This document shows positions 12,701-24,561 of a DNA stretch of 64,000 bases, in pieces. The stretch lies in assembly GCA_000507305.1 (NCBI GenBank), contig DF239121.1, positions 251,975-315,974 on the forward strand, read 5' to 3'. The position numbers were made by a program, and so were the translations under genes. A model generated the notes under the pieces. It searched no databases and was not told where the DNA came from. It saw only the letters and a program-made list of their open reading frames with translations. Source of the DNA: Breviolum minutum Mf 1.05b.01 (taxonomy: Eukaryota; Sar; Dinophyceae; Suessiales; Symbiodiniaceae). Positions within the stretch are counted from its first letter, which is position 1, and each line of letters opens with the position of its first letter.

Positions 12701-15030
12701 AATATCAAAGAGCATCATGGGAATCTAATTGTCACCCCCCAACGCCACTCCCTCCAAAGAAATACAGGAAGGCCTCCGGCATTATCAAGGGTTCATGATT
12801 GTTAATACCCACCAATCGCTTCAATCGGAGGATTCGGCCGAGTTTTTTGGCGCCTTCACTTGATACACAACCCAAACAATGCATTATAATAAGGGAAATC
12901 CCTGAACAATAGCATAGATTTGTATTGTTTGATTCCCCCCAAATGGGTAGTGCAATGACCCCTGTGATAACCAAACAACACCAACACCAACCCTGAGGGT
13001 TGAATTTCCCCGGCACCTTCGGCTCATAGGAACCAATGGTTTGAGCATCTTGCCAAATCCGACCAGCACATACCTGTTTTTGTGGATGCCATGGTGAGGT
13101 TGGAAACCTGAAAATTATTGAAAATTATTATATAGCATGAAAAACCCCAAACACATGAGACTACCCTGTGCTTTCAACAGATGGGGGAGCTCATGAGTCT
13201 CTTCAACTTTTCTTTTTTGAATTGGGATTGGGATATCTCAAACTCTGGGTGTTCTCAATAGGACATCCATCATCTACAAGGGTGATTGCATGACCCAGGT
13301 AAGCCTGGGTATGATGCGTCAAGTCGCTACCAACAAAAACCTTGCAGTTTGTAAAAGCCACTAGAAACACTATAGCAAGGAAGGGTTGGAACAGGATGAA
13401 ACATGGATTTTCTCCTTCATTGGCTTTTTTAAACATACCGCTGCACCGTCCACGGAAAACACTGTGACCCAGGTGAACCTAAACCAAAAACACAAACTCC
13501 GAGACACCAAACGAATATTCTTCGCAGGAATGTTCACCTGACAGAACTATGCAACCACATGGTTAGCAACAGCACGGCAAGAAGAAACTGGTAGGTGAGG
13601 ATGGTATCTCCAAAGGATACTTGATAGGATTCCATAGGATTCCTATGGATTCCCTATAGGCATAATGACGCATTTGACCATTTCTGACCATCCCGGTGGT
13701 GGACATTGGGGGTGAGAGCTGTGATTTCCGAGTTTAAATTTCAACCATCTCATTCAACAAAGCAATAATACAGGTTTTTGCGATGATTCTTCAAACTACT
13801 GTTTTTTGTCCATGTTTCATCGTTAATCTACCTTTTGCAAAAATCATTCCTTCGATGTAGGAGTGCGCATTAAAGATTATCTTCAGCCAGTATCATGGAT
13901 GTAGTACATCTGATGCACCTAACAACGAAAATATCATCTTATAACATTAACATGTCACCTACAGGTGCTCCGAACCCATGATGAGGGAGTGAAAGTCACC
14001 CCTTTCCCCCCAAGAAAACATTTCCATCCAGAAAAATTTGTTGCCCCTGCCTGTGGTGCGACCTTTTCTTTGAGCTCTTCTACCGTACAAGAGGTGTCAA
14101 TGCTGATTGGAATTTCAGCATCACCTGGTGAAGCGATGGCAAGACAACGCAGCATCTACTTACAGTATATAGCTGCACATAGGTCCAGGGTTATAGGGTT
14201 ACAACCCTTCATATGGGAATATTGGGAAATGGTTGGGTAACCCTATAACCCTATGTGCAGCTGAGTCTAAATCTTGACTACGTTTCTTTGGGGGTGCAAT
14301 CTTTCCAAGTGCTTTGGCTATATTTTGGCTTGAATCTTACAGTGCAGAAAACTGCTATGTGACCCAAAAATGCCACTCACCACCAGGATAAGTGAATCAT
14401 CACTTTCTGCTATTGGAAGGGGCTGGACATGAGGTTCATGCCAAGGTCTTTCAGAGGTAAGAGCTGATTGTATCTTGGTACCTGCTTGCACTTCCATTAT
14501 GGTGATATGACTTGCTGAGCAATGACAAAAGCTCAGCTGAATCCTCCAAAAAAAACGACATCCGGACTTCCCTCCTTTGGACACAAGGAAGGTATCCCAT
14601 TTGACGCAATTCTTCCAATGACTTTTATTCCAATCAGTAACCGCATAGTGCTATGTTTGTTCCCAAGGGGTGCAGCAAACCACCCATCTTGTGCCATAGA
14701 ATGGGTAAAAACCAACCTCTTCCTGAAATAAGAGCAGCTTGGGTATTTATGTTGCCTCCCAGGTTTCATGGTCTAAAAAGTCTTTCGGGTCGGTGAAACA
14801 AACAAAGTGACATAAAAGCGTTTCATTTTCGTGATGAATTGACCATACATGACCCATTTCCACAGGAAAAAAACATCCCAAAAAACAAAAAAAACAGTTC
14901 ATCACTTTTTGTTGGTGACATCACTCACATGATACCGAAAATGTCCGAAAATTCTTCATCACTGCATTTGATAAACCGAGTCACCGCTAGGTCCTTGCAC
15001 CGGCTTGATCTTGAGGTTCACGGACGTCAT
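6741..15030 (-). CDS. UBQLN: Ubiquilin / Dsk2-like ubiquitin receptor, 12 coding exons
   Basis: Shuttle factor that brings ubiquitinated clients to the proteasome: the N-terminal ubiquitin-like (UBL) domain binds the proteasome, the C-terminal UBA domain binds ubiquitin and the middle STI1 repeats hold clients. Coding exons (plus coordinates, 5' to 3'): 14985-15030, 14063-14124, 12992-13016, 12813-12853, 12432-12558, 11723-11783, 11085-11151, 10700-10820, 9872-9969, 8689-9402, 7976-8062, 6741-6830; total 1539 nt, 512 residues plus stop, all phases compatible. UBL is residues 5-66 (DAEIPISIDTSCTVEELKEK, then DGVVVHCL). STI1 repeats are residues 102-216 (NPEMMQQLMNSPMVQQMMSN; NPSLMREMTRNADRALGQLD; PGGHNAL). 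A PNPWG motif and a Met/Gly-rich stretch follow. UBA is residues 467-506 (RFQSQLAQLSSMGFTNE, then RALARHEGRVDAAIDSLL). The start is the first ATG of the exon giving the first UBL strand (MTSVNLKIKPVQG). Length is typical of the family. Intron 7 is apparently GA-AG. Confidence 0.95.
7329..7429. mobile_element. Repeat family cttcctcccatgatcat, in ubiquilin intron 11
   Basis: Arms cttcctcccatgatcatcga and cttccatgattgtgggagaa. A second copy lies in the same intron at 7551-7655, and others are at 5485-5613 and 26941-27045. Confidence 0.65.
8689..9402 (-). other. Ubiquilin exon 10: Met/Gly-rich low-complexity linker
   Basis: The only large exon of the ubiquilin gene (714 bp, 238 residues). It opens with VRAHEEFADPLFEAM, the counterpart of the segment after PGGFNAL in animal ubiquilins, then a seven-Gly run, the PNPWG motif and a Pro-rich stretch. 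At about 8800-8945 tandem Gly-Gly-Met and Pro-Pro-Met units (GGMGGMGPPMGGMG) are encoded by 12-24 bp near-repeats of ccacccataggtg and related units. The exon ends with NMAAMMNAMNAMNAAMGQAQ, which resembles a second STI1-like amphipathic helix. The repeats suggest replication slippage and a disordered linker. The open frames on the opposite strand here are shadows. Confidence 0.85.
10004..10234. mobile_element. 231-bp inverted-repeat element in ubiquilin intron 8
   Basis: Left arm tatatatgagtcacggacaa then aatttggta; right arm accgaattttgtccgatact then catatata. Inside, a 24-bp direct repeat starting gggtgggcccctatcggttt occurs at about 10060 and 10139. Confidence 0.65.
10603..10672. repeat. 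(AAC)n-type microsatellite in ubiquilin intron 8
   Basis: Repeated aacacc and aac units next to exon 8 (10700). The poly-Leu frame on the complement is an artefact. Confidence 0.85.
12854..12991 (-). mobile_element. Ubiquilin intron 3, an introner-like repeat
   Basis: This 138-bp intron is largely a repeat. Its 3' portion (12867-12910, plus strand reading aacccaaacaatgca, then ggaaatccc and aacaata) is closely matched at 35163-35210, and its middle (attcccccc...gtgcaatg) by 35245-35272. Related short motifs containing ggggtcat and ccaaac occur toward both ends. The flanking ubiquilin exons join cleanly without it. Confidence 0.55.
14171..14262. repeat. Hairpin in ubiquilin intron 1
   Basis: agctgcacataggtccaggg plus ttatagggtt at the left and aaccctataaccctatgtgc plus agct at the right form a 92-bp stem-loop with arms of about 30 bases. 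Confidence 0.7.
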
Positions 15031-15224
15031 TGCGCAAGTTTTTTCAGCTCCGAGGTCACCACTTGGATTTTTGTCGAATTGAGCCTACTGAAAGGCTGCA
15101 TCCGAGAACATCAAGCCAACAAAAAAAAACGCATGGTTTCAATACCGGGACCCTGACACTAACATCGAAAACCTGAGAACCTTTTTTTTTTGAAAGGAAA
15201 GTATGGACACTGTAGTTTTTCTAG

Positions 15225-18200
15225 TCACCATTTTGCAGCGGCATATCGGACAGTGGGTTTTCGCAAGAAACCACCTAGATGCATATCTACCTTGTGGTTT
15301 TGAGGATTCGATTTTAGCAACATACAGTAAATATTTCGTGAACTTAATATTATGGCTGGTCCACCTACCCCCCCTCAGAAATAAGGGTTGAATTTTCGGC
15401 CTTATTAAGGGAAACTGATGGCAAATAAGCCCCCAATACGGCCTTTTTTTATGGGGGGACGGTACGTTACTTGGAGGACCCATCCCAATTAGCAAGTGGT
15501 TCGTAACCAGAGTTTGTAAGCCATTTAGGCCATTTTTTGGGGCCATTTGGAAGGGCAACCCTACTTAGAAGACTTACTATAACCGTGGTTATCCACGACG
15601 TCCATCCACTGGGATGATCCTCCATCAGCTGCCGGAAACGCCGTTCCCATCCAGTCATCCAGCTCCTTCGGCCAAAGATGTTGTGCCTTCGGCCAATGGC
15701 GGGCTGCAAGCGTTGCAGGAAATATAGATGCAATATAAAGGCTGAAGTAAAATCCCCATAGAATCCATGCAACTGGTATATTCACCTACATGAAAACCAT
15801 TAAATAAATTGAATTAGCCAAATTGTGAGTAAGTATTATATCATACATGGATCCTATGGGATCTGTATATAGTAAATACATGCAAGTTTTACAAACAATG
15901 ATTGCAATCATGATGCTAAATATTTACATTATTGTACACTATTTCGCGTCAACAAAAATTGGATGGTTAAGTGTCTCAGTGAAAATGCATCCCCTATCCA
16001 TCAACCGCTTATGGAAACCGCCCAACGATTGATGGCCTGATAGTAGTCTTGCGTGGTCTCGTCCACTGCAGAGCCTCGCCTGTGGCAGTGATTGCAAATC
16101 ATGCTTCGAAGGATGAGATTGTAAAGAAAACACATGTGTTACTGCTGATGGAAGAAATCCTGCACCACTTGATATGGAGAATATCCCATGTTGCGTAGGG
16201 TTGCATAATAACAGGTGGTATTAGGGCCAAAATTTCAACATCAAAATGCCGACTGTCAGTGTTGTACGAGTGTTATCTTCACTTTGTATTTAGTGCGTGC
16301 TTCGTCCATATAGTTTGACACCCTTCGCAGTCACCCATTCAAAAAATCCAAGAAGTACTATCTGGGTAAAAAGCACTTTCTGCGTAAAAATCGAACATAT
16401 TTACATCATTTGACAACATCATGGGTCTTTTCAACCCAGATCTTGGAAACATGTACCGCCCCAACAATCGGAAAGAGCACTGGTTGATTCAAAATTGAAC
16501 AACTTCCAAAACCAACAGCCCCCCACACTTTCTCCCCATCGCGTTTTTTTTATTGGATGACCTGCGCCTTTCATCTTGTAACCACCGAGGCATTGCCTAA
16601 AGAAACAGCAAAATGAAACAACTTTTGCAGATTGTGGTATTTCACATTGTGGTGAAAACGAAAGATATATATATATATAATATTATATAAAGAGATGAAG
16701 AAACTAGTAGGGGTGAAGGTACTAGTCACAACACTAGAAGTCATAATAAGTACGTCAACCACCATCTCAAGATAGGATTTTTTCATGCGAATGAATATAG
16801 AAATAAGACGTATTTGAATCCACTACTGTTCTCATATTCCGCCAGTGCCAGTATTTGTGAACATTTGCAAGAGAAAACAATAGAAAACATATAGTTGAAA
16901 CATGTTGAAACAACCAAAATTAAAACCAGCAATGTGGCTACATCAACCAAGCTGCAGGGAAACCACGGGATACATCCCGACCCATGTTTTAATAAACAAA
17001 CAATTTCATATATCTCGAACATATGACACCTTCAAAGAAAAAACCTGCAATACCAAGAGAATCTCTTCTTGATGAGCTTCCTCGAATTCATTGCTCCCTC
17101 TTGACTCTTGACCCAGTTAGGGATGAATGTCCTAGACTTCATCACCAAAACTTGGTCCGGTTGACAAAACAGAAGCATCTTTCTATTCTAAGATTCTAAG
17201 GCCTTAAAAAAAGGTGATTCGCATTGCATATGTATATATAATACATAAAAATATATATATATATACATGAATAATTTTCATCTTTTCCCTCATGTTGGGG
17301 ATATTCATCTAGCAAAAAGGCCCTGTCTGTCTGTGTTCTATCCCCTCTGGGTGGGTTCCCCGCCCAGCGAAAAAGAAACGCCACGCGATTGATCGGCACC
17401 TGGCCACGGGTGAAATTCTGTGAAGGTGCCCAAAACGTGCTGATGTTTTTTGTTGTTGCTGCAAAAAGCGATTGGAACTTTCAATAAAACACTAAAACAC
17501 TTAGGACTTTTCAGGTTGTGAATGGTGGTAGGTAGTTGTAATCACCCAATTGGCAGTATATACCGCTTATATACTGGGTTATATATAATCCCTACCACCT
17601 ATCGCCAGAACCAGAATCATCCATTGAACACTATACATAGATGGTTTAGTTGGTAATTGTGCCACTTAAATAAAAACTAAGAATCAACTAGGACATCTTC
17701 ACCACCCAAGGGTGAAAATGACATCTTTGAAATCACCAGGTACTTTTGAAAGATCTACATGGAGCGTAAGGAAAAACCTTCGTAAGGGGTGCTATACGGC
17801 GGTACCCAATATAGTACTTGTACCTGCAAAAAATCCCACAGTAGCATCCCAACGGCTTGATCGAGGTATCCAAGACAAAACAGAAATCACTTCCGAGGCA
17901 CACAAATCAGGATGATGCCCGGCATCAACGAGACAACTGTTGCCTTGTTGCCGTGGCTTCTTTCCAAAAGGAGTCTTCAAAATTCAGGGATTCATGGTAC
18001 AAGAGGCGATAGGTAGCATGTCACCCTCCAGGGAAAAAAACAACTCCCACCTTTGCAAAAGAAAAATGATTTTGAAAGTTGCAAAATGAGGCAAGTATAT
18101 CTATATAGTGCTCAGGTGTGTGTAAGGTATATGTATATACTGTATACCGTACATGCATGATCATGCATGTATATATCGTGTATACATAATAAACAAATGA

Positions 18201-20379
18201 CATTTAGATTCAAACACTGCAATGCAGCATTATCAAGTTGGGTGAACAGCCCCCACCAACAGTCATCCCTTGCATATTCTGTTCAATACCAACCAATGAT
18301 TTATTTCGATTTTATTGGTGGAAATCGGCGGCTGGCGGTTGAAGTTGAACCTATTCTTTTAGGCACATCCTGAAGTAACATATCCTTTTTCTTAGGGAGA
18401 GGTCTTTTTGGGGCAAAGTCAACCACCAACATCAGGCCCCAATCATCACCAGGCTGCACATTTCCAACTGCATTTTGGTGAGCAGTCGGTTTGTTCAACA
18501 AAAGAACAAATCCGGGATTCATCATTTGGACTTCCGATTTTGATGGATTCTGGGTTCAGTTCAGTTTAGCCATTTCTAGAGGGAAAATGGCCTATGAATA
18601 TGCAACGTTCATTGACCATGATACAACATGACCTACCATGAGCCACGGTTTTGGAAGAGGAACATCAACTCCCCTGTACCATCAAAACAACAAAAAGTGT
18701 GAAGTGTGAATTCTTAGGTGGTTAAGATTGGTAAACTCATGGACAAACAAATATTCGATTCAATCAACACCTTTCAAAAGAACCGTTTTGTCGCATACTT
18801 GGATGTATTAAGCAATCAAGCAAATCAAATCACTCTCAATATCTTAAATGGGCCAAGTGCCTTGTTGTTTTCAATGCTCAAATTCAAACACATCTGCAGC
18901 CATATCATCACCAGTCTTTCTGCCCCTAGGTTCATGGCAATACTCAAGCCCCCGTGGGTGGCGAAACATGGTCGCAAGAAATAGACCTGAGAGACAGAGA
19001 AAAGTCAAAATGTGTTTTGTCATTTTAATATTTAAGTGCATGCCAAACAACAGGAGTCATATGTACTTTACAGTTTGCTGTGCTTATGCGAATACACAAA
19101 CATGTGCATATATAAATGCACTATAATATATATATATATTGTAAAAAATATATATATATATAAAATGGCTAGTGTCTGTAGATTGAATATATCTTCTTGG
19201 CAACAGGCTGCAAAGACATTTTTTAGAACCATACGATTCATGCGACATACAAAAACATGTGCAGTATAGTTTGACATAGGCCTACATGCCAAGGTACTGA
19301 TTTGACACATCGAATCGGTGGGAAGCCGGTGCCGTGCAACATGTCAGACTGCAAATTGCTGAATCACAATGAACCCTTCACACATCAATTAAATGTATAC
19401 CACCTGGAAAATAGATGGCACAACTCCCATGTATTGGTTTATCACAGCCCCTTCCTAAGTCACCATTTGGGGGTTGCGCAATCTATATACTTTCACTAGG
19501 GCCACTAGGTGTAAGTAGGAAAGCTGTTTTGGAGTCACCATTTCCTCCACGCGAAATCTCCAAACAAAATCAGACCTTTTGCCCCAACAGCCCAACAGCG
19601 GCCATTCGGTAGCAAAACGTGCCAACATACCAAACCCTTGCCCTTTACCAAACAGTCATAGAACAGGAAGTCATGTCATGTTGGGCTTGGATGGGCTTGG
19701 GGGATGCTGGGCGTTCCTGGGGTAAGTTGGAAATTTCATAAGGTGTGGCATTGATTCAAAAAATCGACATAGACAACCCTGTAAAGAAAAAATATTACAT
19801 TGTGTGGGCTGTATCTGAGGAAAGTTTTGGTGCTTCATCAACCTGAATTTGAAGGGCTTCCCCTGCAAGCCCGAAATTTGGATATATTTCGTGTCTCCGG
19901 CAATTGGTGTGGTGTTGAAATGATTTGCCCAAATGTTATTTCGTCTTTCCTTTTAACATGGTAAGGAAACCCATGCCAACCTTTCCCTTTGGCTCCAGTG
20001 ATACCATCATCAGCATCGGCGAATACCATCATCCCTTGGCAACGAACCATCATGATCGGCAGCAGCCAGGGTAAGACGAAACGCCTCAGCATGTGAAATT
20101 GACCAGGGCGATATGGAATAGCATAGGGGAGATAATTATGCCTGGTTAACCTACCCCCGCTAACGCCACCCAACCAGAAATAAAGCCTTAATAAGGGCTT
20201 ATTAACCATTGGTTTCCCTGAATAAGCCCTTTTTACACCTTTATTTCTGAGAGGGGGGGACCTTAGGGGACCAGCCATGAGATAAGTAGCCTAGGCAGCC
20301 CTTGTTGATGCTTTGCAGAACAAAACTCTCTGCAAGGAAGGTGGATGATAAGGAATACCATGACGAGCAGGTGCTTGGG

Positions 20380-20425
<46 letters not shown>

Positions 20426-23400
20426 CATGGAGGTAGAGTATATCAACCACATTGGGATATTTTGGGGCGGCTACTTTATGATTCTCAAGTTAAATCACTT
20501 TGAATCCATATTGCAAATTCCTTTGCAACATTGACCACTTCACCACATCTGAAAATTCCAAAGGACAACAATCAACAAACAATAAGTGAAACCTTTTATT
20601 ATTAAATGGTGGTGCCCCCAAAACACCCCAAAATGATCATTAATTTTAGTGAGAAAACCAATGGTTGTTGGCTACCACCACTTTAGGAACCCCCCCATAT
20701 ATACCTGAAGTAGATTGATGAAAATGGATGGATAATGGATCACCATCATTTCCAGGAAAAAAACAAACAACAGTCGACATATCTCGGAGTTACTAGCTCC
20801 CTGAATCCAGGCTGGACATATTTTGCCCAAGACCTCCTTGATCGATGAAGTCTTGAATAACAATTGAACCCAGATCCATCCATCTCAATTTTGTCCATTC
20901 CAAAAACTCAGCGAAATTCAGGACTTATGAAAAATACAAGTGTTTTTTCTCCAACCAAGCGTATTTCATCCCCCAAAGTTGAAAGGTTAGCCATTGGCTG
21001 AGTCACGTTCGCAGCAGTCCTTCCAGTGCGGCTTCCGCATTTTGCACCTGGGATTTTTTTGGCAACTTTTGGTTGGGCCCTAAGAAATGTTAGAATTTGG
21101 CACCAATACTACAGTTATTGGAGAAATATCCAAAAATTGTAGCCTTAAAATACTATTAATAAACATGACATTGCAGAAACCTTTGAAAACAAACATCTGT
21201 CTCAAGTGAAATAGATTCATATCAAGTAGGGGCTCCTACTGAAATAATAGTTACACTTTACACATAGTTACCATATCATAGGGAACGATTGTGCTCCAGT
21301 GCTCAAGTCATCTCCACTGGGGCAATCTTGAATAACCAGCCCTGAAGTTTGAGTTTCTGGAAGGCGGATGGTGGACAAATGATCAACGGCTGAGGCTGTA
21401 ACGACGGAGGGTCTGCGGCAATATCTCAACAGCATCCATTTGTCATTCACGTACCTGGATCAAATATCCAAAAGCGGGCTGGAAGCCAAACATGGATACA
21501 CTCAAGCAACAAACATCAAAAACGTGGAAATAATGATATCTGAAATGATCACTTTTAGGTTACATGTGAGTTTTCATAATTTATTGGGACGCACTCGGCT
21601 AGTGCAATCAGTGTGAGAGCAGGGGGGGGGGAAGTGGAGAAATCAGTCGCAAACATATCCTATAAAATCCTATAAATTCTCCGAATATGTTTATTTGAAA
21701 CCAACACACTGATGATGCCAAGTAATCGCAATCCTCCAAGAAAAATCCACCACAAACGACATTCATGTGACAGTCAGGCCTGTTCTCAACCCATGCGGCA
21801 CTGCCGATGGGTCACTGAAAAAGGATGCTGATGAAACCCACCAAAGGCGCTAAGGGCATCAAAGGTGTATAAATCAACTCGGTGGCAAAAGACAAATCAA
21901 AAATGGCGGGTTGGGGTAAGGTTTGATGGTCAAAACGTTTAAAAAATGTCTTCGGCTATACTCTTAGACCATTGGTGGCTTCTTTTTTGTTGGGGGGGCA
22001 GAAGGGAAATGACACACTTGGAAAGGCATGTTGGTATGTAGGCATGTGTGTGTGTTTGGTGTGGTTTTATTTTTTGCCAGGTTGGTTCAATGATAATTTC
22101 TGGTTTGAAAATGATGTAGTTTGTAGGGTGGACCTCCTGGTGAATCACCTCTGATCAAAGGTTTATTACCTAAATGGTGCAATAAGAGAGATGTCCCGCT
22201 CGAAAACTCCTCAAAAACAAAGACCTTTGATGTGGGTCCTTTGATGTGACGACTTTTGCACCTAGTCTTTCTCCATGCAACGTTCCAACGTTCGCCAGAA
22301 ATCTGGATGTCTTACCTTGACGATGGATTTGAATTCACTCCCCGATGGGATTTGAATTTTTGACATGAATCGCCGTGAGCAAAGTGCATACTGGAAAAGG
22401 ATTCCAAGAAGGTACATCAAAGCATACTCTTGATGGAAGAAATCCTGCATCACCTGGGATGTATAAAACCCTGTAAATAAAGGGACGAACTACCTATCAA
22501 CTGCTGCAGGATTCCATCAACAGTAATTGTCTTTTGAAGTTCACTGAATGACTTGAGCCCCGCACACAACAAAAGTACCTAGCCAGTGTTGGGTGACGGC
22601 TGCCAGCATCCAGGGAGAGATTTCTTGCCAAAGACTGAATCGCTAGGTCTTGGAGCATGTTTGAAGCAAGTCATATCTATACAAATTCAAAAACTAGAAT
22701 GAACAAACTATAAATACGTATATTGTATTGAAACAACATGAATTGCTGCTGAAATAGTTGGTGGTTTCAACCCAACTGAAAAATAGGAAAGGGTGAAAAT
22801 AAAAAACGTTTGAAACCACCAAATAGTGGCTATATGACAATGGTTGTATATTTGGAATCAGTTTGAATGTATGTTTTGGGCTGGAGAGTTGTTTGACAAA
22901 AAATACGGTCCGAATTGCTGGTGCCACTTTGGGAACAGAGTTGGGATAACTTGGTCTTGAAACAAATGATGAAAACTCCTTTACACTCCCACAAACCAAC
23001 ATAGCAATGGGAAAATGGACCCTTTGAAGATGTAGTTCCTGTTGAGAATGTGTTTACTGGAGGGTACTTCACCGGACGTTAACGAACAGGATTCGGTGCA
23101 TGGTTTTGCCCAACAATTAATAACTTCTTCCAATATCACTCATTGAAGAACATTGCTGTGCATGTACCAATCTTATCGTACCATGTGAAGGGTCAATGAG
23201 TTGAATCCAAACCGCAAGCATGGAACCTAAAAATGTCCCAATGGAACAGGAAAATAATCTACAACTACACACAAACCATGAATATTGGGGGTGCCATGCT
23301 AGTTTCCAGAGGTGTAAGTTGCATCATCTCAAGATTCTCCAGCGTCTTGTGATTTGTTACATGATGTTGTTTGCTTTTTACATGTAACAGCCACCTCTGG

Positions 23401-24173
23401 TTCATATTCTGTTCAAACAGTCTCACCCAAGGTGCAAACACGAAGGCATCCAGAAGCCTGTAGGACAGAAGAACTCTTAGTTTTTTTTGATTATGGACCC
23501 AAAAAACACAATCAACGTCATCTAGATTTCTCCAAAGTGTTTCTTGGCGGGAGCACGTCTTCTCGGCATTGGCATAGTGGCGAGGGAGGTCCATGATGGT
23601 AGGTTCAAAGCACACCTAGGAGGACGATGGTCACTTAATAGACTCAGATCCAACAATGACACTCCAGGGAATAAATACATATCCTACCCATGAAAGAGTA
23701 AAATCATCCCAACCAATTGAAAGGAGGAGGAAGAGATACATGATTGTATAGATTGATGTTAGTTGTCAGGAAAGTAAGTTGATGTAAGTTGGGTGGGTTG
23801 GTTCTTCAGAGACGCAATGCACATATAATAGGTACTGTGTGCAAGAAGAAACCTCAAGACTTGGTATATAGTTTAATAGTTTATCCATATGTTACTCCAC
23901 ACGAATTACAACGGAAACCATCATTTTCAGGTTCCATGAGTATAACCATTCCTGCAAGACTGTTGATGGAAGAACTCAGAAATCCCACCGCCGGGAGGAA
24001 TCCTTGAAGGGCCAAGAGACTTCCCACGATCTCACCTGACCAACGATTCCCGGACACACCCAGCAACCCCAACCAACCCAACCACTTCGGAATCTACGAT
24101 CAAGCGGCGGTTCCCGAGGTGGAAAAACATCAGCAATGTTACACCCCCGAAAACGAACGAATTCGTCCCCCAT
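15225..24173 (-). CDS. Unknown gene, at least 11 exons, ending 194 bp before ubiquilin
   Basis: Not recognised. The phase-consistent 5' chain is 24129-24173 (MGDEFVRFRGCNIAD), 23517-23615 (VCFEPTIMDLPRHYANAEKT...), 23427-23457 (ASGCLRVCTL), 22579-22642 (IQSLARNLSLDAGSRHPTLA), 22316-22390 (MHFAHGDSCQKFKSHRGVNS..., donor GTAAGA), 21337-21454 (YVNDKWMLLRYCRRPSVVTA...) and 20744-20836 (EVLGKICPAWIQGASNSEIC...). The 3' chain is 16019-16079 (GSAVDETTQDYYQAINRW), 15578-15686 (AQHLWPKELDDWMGTAFPAA..., donor GTAAGT) and 15225-15274 (GFLRKPTVRYAAAKW, stop TGA). Between them, about 17300-17399 (VPINRVAFLFRWAGNPPRGD) and about 20040-20088 (AFRLTLAAADHDGSLPR) are probable exons with unsettled joins. The ATG lies 388 bp after the stop of the upstream gene. 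Both chains could conceivably be separate genes. Confidence 0.6.
20150..20268. mobile_element. Repeat family with gaaataa / aagccttaataagg
   Basis: Contains agaaataaagccttaataag, gggcttattaacc and, at the other end, acctttatttctgagagggg. Relatives are at about 15367-15445 and 38000-38140. Confidence 0.55.
20380..20425. repeat. (GAT)n microsatellite
   Basis: About 15 units of gat/atg, giving a spurious poly-His frame on the complement. Confidence 0.9.
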
Positions 24174-24561
24174 TACTCCACAGGACTACAGTATTTCAAT
24201 AGGATCCATACATCGACTCCAACCATTCAGGGGGAGATGTTTTTCGTTTTCCGGTAGGAGTGGTTGGTCAACAGCTATGCAGCTATAAGGGATGAAATGA
24301 AATGACCCGGAAAACTCACTGGAAAACTGTAGACAAATTTGGCGCACCAATTCTTGACGAAGTAACAAAAGAACATTATGATGCCATAGTGACATAGTGA
24401 AATACAACAGAATAACTTCAATTCTTTCAACATCAAGGGTGATTGTGTACATATATATATATATATATGTACAAATAATATGTATATATGGTCTGGCCAT
24501 CAACCCTTTCTTTCAACATTACACCTCCACCACCACTACAATAAGTGCCAATATACCATCT

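Noticed and set aside
14318..14584. Extra ubiquilin 5' exon (AESDDSLILV)
   Set aside because: The exon at 14985-15030 supplies the UBL first strand and start codon with perfect phase, leaving this piece inside intron 1.
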